A stretch of DNA of 64,000 bases from Elephas maximus indicus. Its lineage: Eukaryota > Chordata > Mammalia > Proboscidea > Elephantidae. Below, one piece after another: positions 1 through 11,716 of this stretch. The stretch is from contig NC_064821.1 in assembly GCF_024166365.1 (NCBI RefSeq), forward strand, positions 51,487,093-51,551,092. Direction: 5' to 3'. Each line of letters begins with the position of its first letter. The stretch's first letter is position 1. Below the pieces are notes generated by a model that was given only the letters and a program-made list of their open reading frames with translations, did no database searches and had not been told where the DNA came from. A program made the translations under genes and the position numbers.

Positions 1-1220
1 CTTCTTTTTTGATGCTTCCTACATCATTTAATATTTTCCCCATGGAATCTTTCAATATTGCAACTCGACACTTGAATTTTTTCTTCAGTTCTTTCAGTTT
101 GACAAATGCCTAGCATGTTCTTCCCTTTTGGTTTTCTCTCTCCAGATTTTTACACATTTCATTATAATGCTTTACTTTTTTTCCTTCAGTCACCCTTTGA
201 AATCTTCCCTTCAGCTCTTTGACATCATCATTTCTTCCTTTCACTTTAGCTACTCGACTTTCGAGAGCAAGTTTCAGAGTCTCTTCTGACATCATTTTGG
301 TCTTTTCTTTCTTTCCTGCCTTTTTAACGACCTCCTGTTTTCTTCATGTATGATGTCCTTGATGTCATTCCATAACTTGTCTGGTTTTCGACCATTAGCA
401 TTCAATGTGTCAAATCTATTCTTGAGATGGTCTCTAAATTCATGTGGGATATACTCAAGGTCATACCTTGGCTCTCGTGGACTTGTTCTAATTCAACTTC
501 AACTTGAAATTGCATATGAGCAATTGATGGTCTGTTCCACAGTTGGCATCTGGCCTTGTTCTGGCTGATGATATTTAGCTTTTCATCATCTCTTTCCACA
601 AATATAGTCGATTTGATCCTTATGTATTCCATCTGATGAGGTCCATGTGTATAGTCACTGTTTATGTTGTTGGAAAAAGGTGTTTGCAATGAAGTCATTG
701 GTCTTGCAAAATTCTATCATGCAATCTCCAGTGTTGCTTCTATCACCAAGGCCATATTTTCCTTAATACCAATCCTTCTTCTTTATTTCCAGTTTTCGCG
801 TATCAATCACCAGCAATTATCAACGCATCTTAATTGCATGTTTGATCAATTTCAGACTGCAGAAGTTGGTAAAATTCTTCAATTTCTTCATCTGTGGGCT
901 TAGTGGTTGGTGTGTAAATTTGAATAATGGTCATATTAACTGGTCTTCCTTGTAGGCATCTGGATATTATCCTATCACTGACAGAGTTTGTACTTCAGGA
1001 TAGATCTTGAAATGTTCTTTTTGGCGATGAACATATGCCATTCCTCTTCAACTTGTCATTCCTGACGTAGCAGACGATATGATTGTCTGATTCAAAATAG
1101 CCAATACCAGTCCATTTCAACTCACCAATGCCTGGGATATCGATCTTTATGTGTTCTGTTTCATTTTCTTTTAACTTCCAATTTTCCTAGACTCATACTT
1201 CGTACTTTCCATATCCCGAT
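1..1220 (-). mobile_element. RTE-clade LINE fragment (RTE1-like), antisense, cut by window start
   Basis: Reads antisense as the endonuclease and linker part of the LINE seen at 39.6-42.7 kb: the copy of GAACATGGAATGTACGAAGT lies in reverse near 1190-1215, and the Met-rich linker peptide beginning MMSEETLKLALESRVAKVKG is encoded at 295-110. The copy is decayed and its 3' half lies outside the window. A MaLR-like LTR piece begins directly after it. Confidence 0.85.
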
Positions 1221-1227
1221 TCCACAG

Positions 1228-1585
1228 TACAACAAACTGACAGGCACATGGTGGCTCACAGTTTAGGAGCTAGAAGTCTGAATTCAGGGTGCCGGCTCTA
1301 GAGGAAGGCTCTCTGTGTTGCTCTGAGGGGGAAACCTTTATCTCAGCTTCTTTGTCATTCCTTGGCGATCTCCAAGTGGCATCTATCTTTCCCTCCATGC
1401 TTCCTTTTCTGTGCCTAATTTGATTTTTATACATCTCAAAGGTGATTGGTTTAAAACACACCCTACGCTGATACAGTCTTATTAATATGACAAAGAAGGT
1501 CCTATTCCCAAATAGGATTACATCTACAGATGTAGGGGTTTAGATTTTATAACACATTTTTTGGGGGGCATAATTTGATCCATAA
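1228..1585 (-). mobile_element. MaLR-like LTR fossil, partial
   Basis: Resembles the minus-strand LTRs at 13.26 and 15.04 kb (GAATTCAGGGTGCCGGCTCT, then a closing GGGGGGCATAATTTGATCCA). It is more diverged and shorter than them. An ERVL-MaLR-type solo LTR fragment, clearly old. Confidence 0.55.
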
Positions 1586-2060
1586 CAAGTATGGTCTGAA
1601 GAGAGTCCTATTATGATGACGTTCCATGAAAACCAAATCCTCTACTTAAAATTTTCCACATCCAACCTTCTAGGCCGGCACCATGGAACATGTTCACATC
1701 AAACATGACCACTGGTCCTGTGTCTTCAGGTCATGATCTCGGTGAGTCAGCCCAGTGTGTTTGAGGTGGGGGGAGTGGTAGGAGAGCTTCTTAACTGGAC
1801 TTGGAGACTATGAACCACTTAATTATATCCCATTGAACCCACAGCAAATGAATCCCCAACTCATCTTAGTCTTTGATGGATTCTAAAATTGCCCATAGCC
1901 ACTCTGGTGCCAAGTTCGAGTGGAAAGAGACAATAGTCTAAAGGATTAAGGTTAAAATCATCTAAATTTGCAAATTTTACAAAAAAAAGCTAAGGTCTCT
2001 CTATCTAAGGGCCTTGGAAGACACCTATGCAAGAGAGGGGTCCTGAGGCTCGAAAGCCAT
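1586..2060. other. Intergenic, no gene seen
   Basis: Unique AT-rich sequence without a convincing reading frame, RNA gene or recognised repeat. Confidence 0.6.
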
Positions 2061-2368
2061 CTGTTGTTGCTAGCTGCTAACAAGTCAGCCCCAGATTCGT
2101 GGTGGCCCCATGCACAACAAGATCAGACCATTTTGCTCCATAGGGTTTTCACTGGCTGATTTTCAGAAGTAGACCACTAGGCGTATCTTCCTAGTCCATC
2201 TTAGTCTGGAAGCTCCAGTGAAACCTGTTCAGCACCATAGTAACACACAAGCCTCCACTGACAGAGGCCACCACACCGATGGGTGGTGGCTGCATGTGAA
2301 GTGCATCAGCCAGGAATCAAACCTGGATCTCCTGCATGGAAGGTGAACATTCTACCACTGATTGCCTC
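2061..2368 (-). mobile_element. tRNA-Gly-headed SINE, minus
   Basis: Tail (TTGTTGCTAGCTGC) at the left, tRNA-like head in reverse at the right: CCAGGAATCAAACCTGG is the reversed B box and GAACATTCTACCACTG the reversed A-box region. Same family as 7577, 23147 and 53852. Confidence 0.8.
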
Positions 2369-2830
2369 ATTCAAATAATTAAAGAAGGTGCAGTGCCTGG
2401 AGCACAGATAGCCCTGGGGGAGTGATGTGGGGGACAGTTAGGGAGGGGAAGCAGGGAGAACCACTTAGGAGGTAGCAGTCACAAGACTTGGGGACCAGTT
2501 GGAGGTACAACTTCGGGAAGGGGCCATGTTAAGAGTGACTTAAAAAAAAAATAAAGAGTGCAAGCTTCTGGATGAAAGACGGGAGAACTGGAAGGAGGGA
2601 CTGGGTGGGTAAGGGCTCCAGGAGGAGGGCCTATGAGGGACAAGAGGGACCCTGTGTGCCCACCTCCCCTTCCCTCCCCCAGTCCACAGGACAGAGGAAG
2701 GCAATAATTCCTCACTTCCCTGGAAGCTGCCAAACCACCACAATGGGACGATAATATGCTAAGATGGAGTGACCCAGCCCAGAAAGCACAGCAAAAAACC
2801 GACAGAAACAGAAACAGGTTATTTCCCCTT
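2369..2830. other. Intergenic, no gene seen
   Basis: Purine-rich unique sequence with overlapping open frames on both strands but no domain or splice context. I see nothing functional. Confidence 0.55.
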
Positions 2831-3023
2831 AAACCTGAAAACCAGTTACTGTCAAGTCAATTCTGCCTCATGGCAACCCCATATGTGTCAGAGTAGAACT
2901 GTGCTCCACAGGGTTTTCAACAGCTAACTTCTCCAGCGTAGATCACCAGGATCCTCTGGATGGACTCCAGACTCCAACATTTTGGTTAGCAGCTGATCAC
3001 TTTAACCGTTTGCCAAGGACTCC
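2831..3023 (-). mobile_element. AfroSINE, minus
   Basis: Starts with the reversed tail AAACCTGAAAACCAG and ends at the reversed head (GCCAAGGACTCC). Diverged copy. Confidence 0.85.
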
Positions 3024-3139
3024 TATCCTCTTAGACAATGCTCTCTCAGCCTCTCAGGACCACCACCCATTCCCAAGCCCTGTGCTCACACCCACCTCTT
3101 AAGCCTTCAAGCCCCAGTCCTCTGAGGGTCTCCATCACT

Positions 3140-3345
3140 CCCACCCCAACTCCCAAGTCAAGTCCAGAGTCATTACTAGTGCTTATTAGGCCACTAATTA
3201 ATTGAATTTTTCCCCCTCATTGCATGTTGTTAATTAGTTTCTTATAGTAACAGACACTATTATTCTTGGATGTAATAAGTTGGTCCAGGAGCCAGTTTTA
3301 ATGCTACTTATAATTGCTGGAAGAGGCGGGGCCCTGAGCTTTGGT
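3140..3345. promoter_or_regulatory. AT-rich homeodomain-motif island, candidate enhancer
   Basis: A repeat-free block with TAATTAATTG at 3195, TTAATTAG at 3230 and TTATAATTGC near 3308, in otherwise GC-rich DNA. This look is common in conserved non-coding elements. Function is inference only. Confidence 0.35.
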
Positions 3346-3750
3346 TAGGAGGACTAATTCAGGAAAGGAAGGGAGTAGAGCCAACCTGGTTCTCTCATCT
3401 CAAAGACGACTTTGATTTTTGTCTTAACATGGTTTTGTATTTTCCAGATTTTCTCCTGTGAAAGCATTATTTTTAGAATTTCAAAAGTAGATTTTTTTTT
3501 TTTTTTAAGACTTCAGAGTATCTAGGAAAATTGTCTCTGGGAGAATGGAGCTACAGATTACTGGGTGAGGGGCCAGGAGGAAGGAGCTCCATCTACTCCC
3601 ACAGCTTCTGTTCCAGGCTGTCCTTGCTGTTCCCTTCCCCATGGTCACGCAGCTCAAAAGCACCAAAATCAGGACTCTGACTGCAATTCCAGGAACCTGA
3701 TGCTGACCATTGATGGCCTCATCCTAGTATTTTGAGTTAAGAAAGAAAAC

Positions 3751-3959
3751 GAAACCCAAACTCATTGCCATTGAGTTGATTCTGACTAATGGCAATCCCA
3801 TGTGTTACAGAGTAGAACTGCTCCACAGGATTTTCTTGGCTATAATCGTTAGGGAAGCAAATCACCAGGTCTTTCTTCTGCAGCATTGCTGGGTGGGTCC
3901 AAACTGTCAACCTGTAGCTTGGTAGATGAGTGCAAACCATTTGCACCACCCAGGGTCCT
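3751..3959 (-). mobile_element. AfroSINE, minus, with target duplication
   Basis: Flanked by TTAAGAAAGAAAAC at 3737-3750 and TTAAGAAAAGAAAAC at 3960-3974, a near-perfect target-site duplication. The reversed head ends CCACCCAGGGTCC. Confidence 0.88.
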
Positions 3960-3974
3960 TTAAGAAAAGAAAAC

Positions 3975-4894
3975 AAGTGGGGGTAAAGTCTTCCCCAGAT
4001 CAGGGATCAGGAGGTCACAATGAGGAGACGATAAATACGGAGCACATGGTTAAGCCTCTCTGTGCCTTGGTTTCCCACCATCTTGGAGGTTGCATTCTCG
4101 GGAAAGAAGCAAAGAAAGAAGTAAACAGAAAATAAACTAAAAAAGAAAATCATAGGGGCAAGGAAAGCTACTATAGATATAGATAAGATGGCCAGGGTCT
4201 TTCTAAGGAGATGACATTTAAGCTGAGATCAAAAGGATAAAGGGGGGAAAAACCCCAGCCAGGAGAAAGCATATTCTAGAGGACCTCTCTGTGTTTATCT
4301 CTGAAGAGTGGGCTCCGTGCACTTCCCTGGCCAGATTCCTGCCTTGTCCTCAGAGCCCAGCAAAAAACTATCACTCACACCAATAAAAGCACCGGTTAAC
4401 CTTGAGAGAGACCTCAATTAGCAGTAAAGTCTTAATGCTGTCATTAACCTGAGCACAGGAGCCAAGTGAGGTGGTGGTGGCAAAGAACCACATCTGATTC
4501 CAAAAATGATTCGTAATGTTGAAAAGTGGCCAAACAGGGGCCAAAGCGCCTAAGTCCTCATGGGAGTTAATTTTGCCCTTCCTCGGTTCTTCCCGAATAA
4601 AGAAGCTTCTTACCAGCAGAAGGGCCAGCTTTCAATATGACCCCCATCTTTTGCTACTACTCCAGAGGAAGCACTTAGGTACAGTAGTATACTGGTAAAC
4701 GCTTAACAATCAGCTCTCCAAAGGGAAAAAGCCCTGATTTGTGGCAACTGCCAACTTCCATGGTGTAAATACTCCCACCGTGGCCAATATCAAACTATTA
4801 ACCTGACATCACTAAAGACCAAGTTGGGAAAAGATACATAAGGAGGTGAGCCTGCTCTAGCACACCCCTGCTTAAGGTGTGACCAAGGGCCAAT
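3975..4894. other. Intergenic, no gene seen
   Basis: Mixed unique sequence. A MIR-like patch (TTTCCTCATCTGTAA) begins near 4890. Short open frames only. Confidence 0.5.
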
Positions 4895-4908
4895 TTCCTC
4901 ATCTGTAA

Positions 4909-5103
4909 GCCCACAGCCGTTGAGTCAATTCTGACTCATAGCAACCCTATAGGACAGAGTAGAACTGCCCCGTAGGGTTTTCAAGGCTGTAATCTTTAGG
5001 AAGCAGACTGCCACATCTTTCTCCCCCGGAGTACCTGATGGGTTCCAACCAAAGACCTTTCGGTTAGCAGCTGAGTGCTTAACCACTGTGCCACGAAGGC
5101 TCC
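4909..5103 (-). mobile_element. AfroSINE, minus, inserted in a MIR
   Basis: Flanked by TTCCTCATCTGTAA (4895-4908) and TTCCTCATATGTAA (5104-5117), a one-mismatch target duplication that is itself the conserved MIR core, so the SINE landed in an older MIR. Confidence 0.9.
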
Positions 5104-5154
5104 TTCCTCATATGTAAAATAGGGGTGAAATGACGTAAGGTAAGTAACCACCGC

Positions 5155-5531
5155 TCACCTGTCAGACTGTCGTACTGTGGTGGCTTGCGTGTTGCTATAA
5201 CACCAAAAGTTCTGCCGCTGGTATTTCAAACCTGCAGACAGGTTTCAGCAGAACTTCCAGATTAAGACAGACTACGAAGAAAGGCCTGCCGACCTACTTC
5301 TGAAAATTAGCCAATGAAAACCCTATAAGATCACAACTGAATATTGTCCGATATAGTGCCGGAAGATAAGTCTCTAAATTGGAAGGACTCAAAATACAGA
5401 GGGGCTGCAACAAGGGACTTGCGTCTACCAAGGATGGTGAGGACAGCACAGGACTGGGAAATGTTTCATTCTCTTATACATGGGGTTGCTGTGAGTCGAA
5501 GCCAACTTGACAGCAACTAACGATAAGAAGT
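5155..5531 (+). mobile_element. tRNA-Gly-type SINE, 5'-truncated, plus
   Basis: Matches the body of the tRNA-Gly-headed family (CACCTGTCAGACTGT; TTTCAGCAGAACTTCC) but lacks the head. Its tail CATGGGGTTGCTGTGAGTCG through GCAACTAACGAT also matches the RTE LINE 3' end. Confidence 0.75.
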
Positions 5532-5780
5532 AACCACCAGGAAGGGTGTGACAAAAGTTAGTGCTAATGAAGCAAGGGTTTCCTTCTCCCGCCCAAGGAA
5601 AGCATACAAGTTCTGAGAGGAAGTTGGGAAATAGCACCAGGGCATTCAGAGATTGAATATCTTCTTTAACCATCTGGGCTGAGGTGGTGTGGGGCGGAGG
5701 TGAGGGAGGGAGGTAGAACAGAGAATGGAGGGGTCAATCCCACGCTGAGTCAGAACAGAGTCTTGCCTAGTGGTTGGCAG

Positions 5781-6040
5781 CCAACCCGTTGCCATCGAGT
5801 CAAGGTCTGTGTTACAGAATAGAACTGCCCTGTAGGGTTTCCTTGGCTGTAATCTTTATGGATGCAGATCGCCAGGCTTTTCTCCCATGGCACTGCTGGG
5901 TGGGTTCGCACCACCAACTTTAGGTTGGCAGCCAAGGGTGTTAACCACCACCAACTTTAGGTTGGCATCCAAGTGCGCTAACGACCACCAACTTTAGGTT
6001 GGCAGCCAAGCGCATTAACCGATTGCGACACCCAAGCACC
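5781..6040 (-). mobile_element. AfroSINE, minus, with internal 37-bp triplication
   Basis: A normal tail and body followed by three copies of a 37-bp unit starting CCACCAACTTTAGGTTGGCA, then the reversed head (GATTGCGACACCCAAGCACC). The unit covers the region next to the B box of the tRNA-like head. Confidence 0.88.
5911..6021. repeat. Three tandem 37-bp units inside a SINE
   Basis: Unit starts are 5911, 5948 and 5985, with a constant 37-bp period and only a few mismatches. Other AfroSINEs in the window have this segment once. Confidence 0.92.
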
Positions 6041-7576
6041 CACCCGCCAGGTGGTAGCAGAGGAATGGAAAAGGTAACATGACTTAAGCTCCAAGGGACA
6101 GGGCCCAGGCTAGGCTGGTTCACCCTCGTACACCCAGCAGCAAGCCCAGTGCACAGCAGGATACCACGGTGTTCAATAAATGTTTATTTAATGAATGAAT
6201 GAATGAATGAATCACAATGTCTTCTCCAAGTGAAGGGTAGCTGCCTTCTCCCCTCTCTCAGCATTCCTGTGCACAAATATGCCCACGCACATACTTGACA
6301 AGCAGCCTGAGTCATGGGTCAGGCTCCGGCATTGATCACCAGGAGCTGCCCCAGAGGACAAGAGGACAGTGTATTGAGGCCTGTGGACTGGCCTGTGGTG
6401 CCTCGTGAGAGCAAGTTAGAGACAGCCTGTGATTCATTGCAGCAAATGCCCAGGAAATAAATATCACCCTGCCCTAGCCCTTCCCACCTCAGCCTCTAAT
6501 ATCCTTTCCGCAGGAAGAGGCCTTATTCTTCAGGGCCTGTGGTGACAGCTAACGAGTAAATCAGTGGCCTGGAAATTGCTCCCTGAGGAAACTGAATGTC
6601 GCTTCTGGTGCTAGGCACTCTGTGGGGGCTGCTTGGGAGAGGAGAGTCAGGCTGGGGTAAGGTGAGGGCAGCACGGGTATGGGGGGACCCTCCCTTCCTA
6701 CCTGCCTGTCTGCTTCCCATGTTGCTCACCTGATCCGGAGGACCCCACCCCGCCCAGTGTGGTCATGTCCCAGTCCTCACCTGATTGGGAGTGTCCCCAC
6801 CCCACCCTCAGTGCTATTACTTGCCTCCCTGGGGCAGAACCAGCTCACAGGTAAAATAGAGAGAAACACAACTCAAGGGAGGTATCATATGGTCTTGGAA
6901 TCCTTTCCAGAGTCTGCCCTGAGTCCTAAATCCTCAACCAAAATCCACCCTCCTAGACTGGGGTGTGTTGGAGCCAAATTCATTACTAGCAAGGATAAGA
7001 GGTCACATTCGTTTTGCCAGCGTTAACACCTAATCCCTTACTACTTGCCTGGCACATAATAGCCCCTCAACAAGTGTTTGCTGAACAAATAGATGAGTAA
7101 ATGAATGGAGTCGTGAAGAAACGGTTACAGACTAGGACAGGCATGGGTGTGCGTTTTTCATCTGTTTCCCCGCTGCCTGGTTAGATTTCTACTCTTTCCA
7201 AGGACGCATCACGGCTTCCATTAGAGGAGCTACATAATTCACCGGTCACACTCATTTCTAGTCTCTTGCTTCAAGCACTGTTCCATTTTCCTTCCTTTCC
7301 TCCTACTATTAAAATGACACTGCCCGGAGGTCTTCTTTCCCCCCTCCAGACAGTGGGCATCATAAGCATCCACCCCTGTGTCTGGTGACCTGGACAGCAT
7401 AAAGTCTTTCTATATCCCCAGCAGGTCCTCATGGAATAGCCCTCATGCTCAGAATTCCACATGCTAGGGCAGGCAAGGAGATACTGTCAGGACAAGAGGG
7501 CTTTCCTATTGCCTTGAAACCACATGGAAGAGTAAAATTCTGGAGACAAGTGACTGTAGGGTTTTGCAGGGAAGTT
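6041..7576. other. Intergenic, no gene seen
   Basis: Contains an (AATG)n tract, a MIR/L2-like patch at about 7030-7110 (GCTGAACAAATAGATGAGTA) and GC-rich unique DNA around 6500-6850. No exon-like structure recognised. Confidence 0.5.
6176..6213 (+). repeat. (AATG)n simple repeat
   Basis: AATAAATGTTTATTTAATG followed by four to five AATG units, the common 3'-end style of old MIR/L2 copies. Confidence 0.75.
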
Positions 7577-7912
7577 GTGGTTGTTGTTAGTTGTCATTAA
7601 GTCGGTCCCTGACTCATGGCAATCCCATGCACGTCAGAATGAAACACTGTCTGGTTCTGCACCATCCCCTTGATCAGTTGTGGATCAGGCCATTGTGATC
7701 CATGGGTTTTCGTTGGCTGATTTTCAGAAGTAGCGTGCCATGCCTTTCTTCCTAGTTTGTTTTAGTCTGGAAGCTCCGCTGAAACCTGTTTGACATCATA
7801 GTAACACTCAAGCCTCCAGTGACAGATAGGAGGTGACTGTGCATGAAGCCTATTGGCTCAGAATCAAATCTGGGTCTCCCGCATGGGAGGTGAGAGTTCT
7901 ACCATGGCACCA
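7577..7912 (-). mobile_element. tRNA-Gly-headed SINE, minus
   Basis: Tail GTTGTTGTTAGTTGTC at the left; reversed head with TCAAATCTGGGTCTCCCGC and GAGTTCTACCATGGC at the right. Near full length. Confidence 0.8.
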
Positions 7913-8385
7913 CCCTTTGCAGAGGAGAGAACCCTTGCCTTTGGTAAGCATCGAAGGTCCAGTTCCAAGGTCTCCCCAAGGCCAACAGGCTACAGCAGCA
8001 CCTTGCCCTTTGCCTGCCACACTGGCAAATCTTTCTCCTAATTATATCCGAATTATGCAAATCAGCACCAATGTCGATATGCAATTCCCTCTAACAAGTT
8101 GAGAACATGCAAGAAGGGGAGACAAAAACCTATCTAATTAGAAGTGAGTTTCTCTGTTTTCCTCTTGGCTGAGGGAATAAACAGCTCCAAGACAGCCCTA
8201 GAGAAGAGGAGGTCCGGGGATGGAGCAGGGCAGAGGGCAGACAGGACATGAACACGGGGTGTGGACCCGAGGGGGCTGGGAGGTTAGGGCCACACTGAGA
8301 CCATGATGAGCAAAGCATCAGCCATGAACAAAAATGTATCTTGAAATAACACACTTGAGGAACGTGCTTCTGAGTTCAATCAAAT
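7913..8385. other. Intergenic, no gene seen
   Basis: Unique sequence between a SINE and an LTR; nothing recognised. Confidence 0.5.
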
Positions 8386-8900
8386 GGCCATGGATTAAAT
8401 TGTGTCCCCAAAAAATGTGTGTCAATTTGGCTAGGCCATGATTCCCAGTATTGTGTGATTGTCCACCATTTTGTCATCTGATGTGATTTTCCTATGTGTT
8501 CTAAATCCTATCTCTATGATGTTCATGAAGTGAAATTAGCAGAAGTTATGTTAACGAGGCAGGACTCAATCTGCAAGATCAGGTTGCCTTGAGTGAATCT
8601 GAAGATATAAAAGAGAGAAGTGAGCAGAGAGACATGGGGACCTCATACCATCAAGAAAGCAGCGCCAGGAGAAGAGTGTGTCCTTTGGACTCAGAGTTCC
8701 TGTGCAGAGAAGCTCCTAGTCCAAGGGAATATTGATGACAAGGACCTTCCTCCAGAGCTGACACAAACAGAAAGCCTTCCCCTGCAGCTGGCACCCTGAA
8801 TTTGGACTTCCAGCCTATTAGACTGTGAGAGAATAAATTTCTCTTTGTTCAAGCCATCCACCTGTGGTACTTCTGTTATAGCAGCCCTATTACTAAGACA
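8386..8900 (+). mobile_element. MaLR-like solo LTR fossil
   Basis: Opens CATGGATTAAATTGTGTCCC and closes with GAGAATAAATTTCTCTTTG (the LTR poly(A) signal) and ACTAAGACA, the ERVL-MaLR/MLT-type pattern. A possible 5-bp target duplication CAAAT lies at 8381-8385 and 8901-8905. Looks whole as an LTR; moderately old. Confidence 0.75.
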
Positions 8901-8904
8901 CAAA

Positions 8905-9135
8905 TATACAAGACCAAATGGGCGGCTCCTGTCCAAAAGCAGGCTGAGACGGCAGGAAGAGATATGAACTGGACAAATGGGCACAGGGAACCCAGGGTGG
9001 AAGAAACGAGGGTGCTGTCACATTCTGGAGATTGCAACCAATGTCACAAAACAATACGTGTATAAATTTTTGAACAAGACTTTAACTTGAGCTGTAAACT
9101 TTCACCTAAAGCACAATAAAAAGAAAAAAAAAGTG
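8905..9135 (+). mobile_element. L1-like 3' end with A-rich tail
   Basis: Shares its order of motifs (GGGCGGCTCCTG, GACAAATGGGCACAGGGA, TGTATAAATTTTTG, TGTAAACTTTCACCTAAAGC) with the copies at 20.9-21.5 and 54.6-54.8 kb and ends in an A-rich tail. It abuts the LTR. Confidence 0.6.
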
Positions 9136-9234
9136 ATCTTGGAGGCTCTTTTTCCACTTAGCAGTTTAAAATGCCCCAGAGCTAGGAGCTGAGAGCCCAG
9201 GAGCAGAGACAGAACAGCTATAGTATCCTCCCCC

Positions 9235-9475
9235 TGGACATGGGCCAAGAAGGAAATAATGAGTGAATGAATCTTACAACTATCATATATTTGAGCTATG
9301 TGCCTCTACTAAGCACTGTACCTCCATGATCTCATGATCTCAACATGCTACCCCATTTTACAGATGGAGACACTGAGGATCCAAGAGGTGAAGTAACCCG
9401 CACAAGGTCCTGTGGTGTAAGTAGAAGAGCTAGAACATCAACCCTGGTTGTCTAACTGTACCCCACTGCTTCATT
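9235..9475 (+). repeat. MIR
   Basis: TTTTACAGATGGAGACACTGA followed by AAGTAACCCGCACAAGGTC are MIR core hallmarks. Confidence 0.65.
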
Positions 9476-9796
9476 AAGTGCAGTTGGGGATCACAGGCAG
9501 AGCATGGAGCAGGCAGAGCTGCCTGCAAAGGGGTGGGAGAAGGGACAAAGACTCCCCCCTTGAAGCCATGGGGCCTTAGGCTCAGAGACCTCCATCTTCA
9601 GGTCCCTCATGAAGGGAGGCCTGAGCACCAGGGCCTGAGCTTCAGGAACAGGAAAATGATCACCACTGGCTAGTTGAACTCTGTTCAGAATTTATGCCCA
9701 ATCACTTTTTTATGGCATCTTCTCTCCAGGTCAGGAAACAAGCCATTCACTGTTCAATGAACGCTCTCTAAACTCAGGGCCCTGCATGAGGCACTA

Positions 9797-9945
9797 TAGC
9801 TAAGTGGTTAAAAGCCTGGCCCCTGGAGGCAGACTGCCTCAGTCCAAGTCCCACTTCTGCCATTGGTAGTCACATGGCTTTGGACAAGTTACTCTCCATG
9901 CCTCAGTTTTTCTGTCTCTAAAATGGAACTAATAATAGCGTCTGA
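9797..9945 (+). repeat. MIR
   Basis: CACTTCTGCCATTGG, GACAAGTTACTC and CTCTAAAATGGAACTAATAA follow the MIR order; an AfroSINE lies directly behind it. Confidence 0.6.
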
Positions 9946-9950
9946 TACAC

Positions 9951-10113
9951 AAGAGCTATGGCTGCTAACTAAAAGGTCGGCAGTTTGAATTCACCAGGCA
10001 TTCCTTGGAAACCCTATGGAGCAGTTCTACCCTGTCCTATCGGGTTGCTATGGGTCAGAATCGACTCAACGGCAGCGGGTTTGGGTTTTTGTTTTTGGGT
10101 TTTTTTTTTTTTT
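9951..10113 (+). mobile_element. AfroSINE, plus, short subtype
   Basis: Subtype with CACCAGGCATTCCTTGGAAA and the tail CGGGTTTGGGTTTTTG ending in a T-rich run. Missing the start of the head. Confidence 0.85.
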
Positions 10114-10153
10114 ATGCACAGTCAGTGCTCAATAAATGTTATCTATTGTGATT

Positions 10154-10374
10154 CCTCGAGTCCCTGGGTTGTGCAAATAGTTAAGTGCTCAGCTATTAAC
10201 CAAAAGGTTGGTGGTTCGAATCCACCCAGAGATGCCTCAGAAGAAAGGCCTTGTGGTCTGCTTCCAAAACAGCATAGCCCTTGAAAACCCAATAGAGTAC
10301 AGTTCTACCCCGACACACACGCATTCACCGTGAGTCGAAATCGACTCAGCAGTAACTGGTAGTGGTAGTAATAG
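10154..10374 (+). mobile_element. AfroSINE, plus, full length with perfect target duplication
   Basis: Head GAGTCCCTGGGTTGTGC with B box GGTTCGAATCC. Flanked by TATTGTGATT at 10144-10153 and 10375-10384, an exact 10-bp duplication. Confidence 0.92.
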
Positions 10375-10384
10375 TATTGTGATT

Positions 10385-11716
10385 GCTTAGGGCTGGGCAG
10401 TGGGTCTACAGATACACAAGGCATCAGCTCTGTCCTTGGGGAGCTCATAGTATAAAGACAGTGGGGAAAAGACAACATTGTGTAAGTCAGTTATAGGGTA
10501 AGCAAAGGGGCCATGGGAGACCAAGAAAAAAGCACTTAACCTTACTTGGTCAGCACTTTGGGGAGGCACAGACCCTCAAGAAAGGCTTTCTGGAGGTGAT
10601 GACACTTGAGCTGAGCCATGAATGATAAATGGCATTCGGGCTGTCTGTAGCAGACAATGACAGGAGCTAAAGCTGGAGGGGTGGGCAAGGCCTTGCCTTC
10701 CAGCCTAAGAGGTTAGGGTTTCATCCTAGAAGTGCCAGGGGGACCCTGATGCATTTTAAGTAGAAGAGAGACCAGATAAGGCTTGCACTCTGGAAAGCTC
10801 ACCCTTCAGCTGGTGGAGGCTGAAGCAGAGATGTGAAGGAGGCAGGGCAGGGGGCTGAGTCCTAGAGCCCAAGTGCAGTACTCCCAGCTCCCAGCTAGAC
10901 TCCCTCTGTGGGGGCTGCAGTAGGAGCCAGAGCCCAGCGGGACCAGAGAAGTTATTAATCGCTCCACGACACCACAGGCCATGGTCCATTTACTGCATTT
11001 CTTGGTCTGTTTTGAAGCTGTGGAATGAGCCCCAGTCTTCAAGGCGGTCATAATAACTATCCCAATTCTGACATTTAAATTACAGATGGCATTTTCAATT
11101 AAACAGGCGCTCTCAGCAGGTTTAATTTAGCTATCAGTTCCGGTCTGTTCTTTAAGCGCTTAAAAAAAAAAAAAAAAAGCTAGCAGTGGATTCTAGGTTT
11201 CCTTCCCGGACTGAGTCAGGAGGGTCTCCAAGATGTGACACCAACTGTCATCCTCCAGCTCCCACGGAGAGTCTCATGATCTCTTGCAAACAATCACACC
11301 CTACTCAAGGCACCCTCATGCACACCCAGTGGGATTCACAAAATACTTCACAAACCCAGCCTCCTTGGTACAAATGCTGGCAGCTTTAAGGTCATCTTTG
11401 CCACAAGTATGTGAAGGCTGTGCCCCTCCCATCTGATTAGAGAAGCAGAAAGCGGGGGGCTGAGGGGGTTCTGGAGCCTGGCAAACTTCGATTGGAATCA
11501 ATGCTCCACCACTAACTAGCTGTGTGACCTTCAGCAACTTACTTAACCTTGCTGAGCCTCAGTTCTCCCAGCTGTAAAATGAGACTAAGATGAATAAATA
11601 CATAAAATGAATAAAAGCACCCAGCATCAGTACCTCCCCTCTCTCCTTCTCCGTCTGTGTTCCCCTCTGAGACTTGGAGGTCTTCCATTCAGGATTTCCA
11701 AGTCTCTGGCCTCTTG
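10385..11716. other. Intergenic, no gene seen
   Basis: GC-rich unique DNA, then an AT-rich block at about 11040-11180 with several TTAAAT/CAATTAA motifs and an A18 run (11161-11178), then a MIR at 11480-11600 (AGCTGTGTGACCTTCAGCAA). No exon recognised. Confidence 0.5.

Noticed and set aside
5911-6021. CRISPR-like array
   Set aside because: Three 37-bp units have no spacers and are part of a SINE in mammalian DNA.
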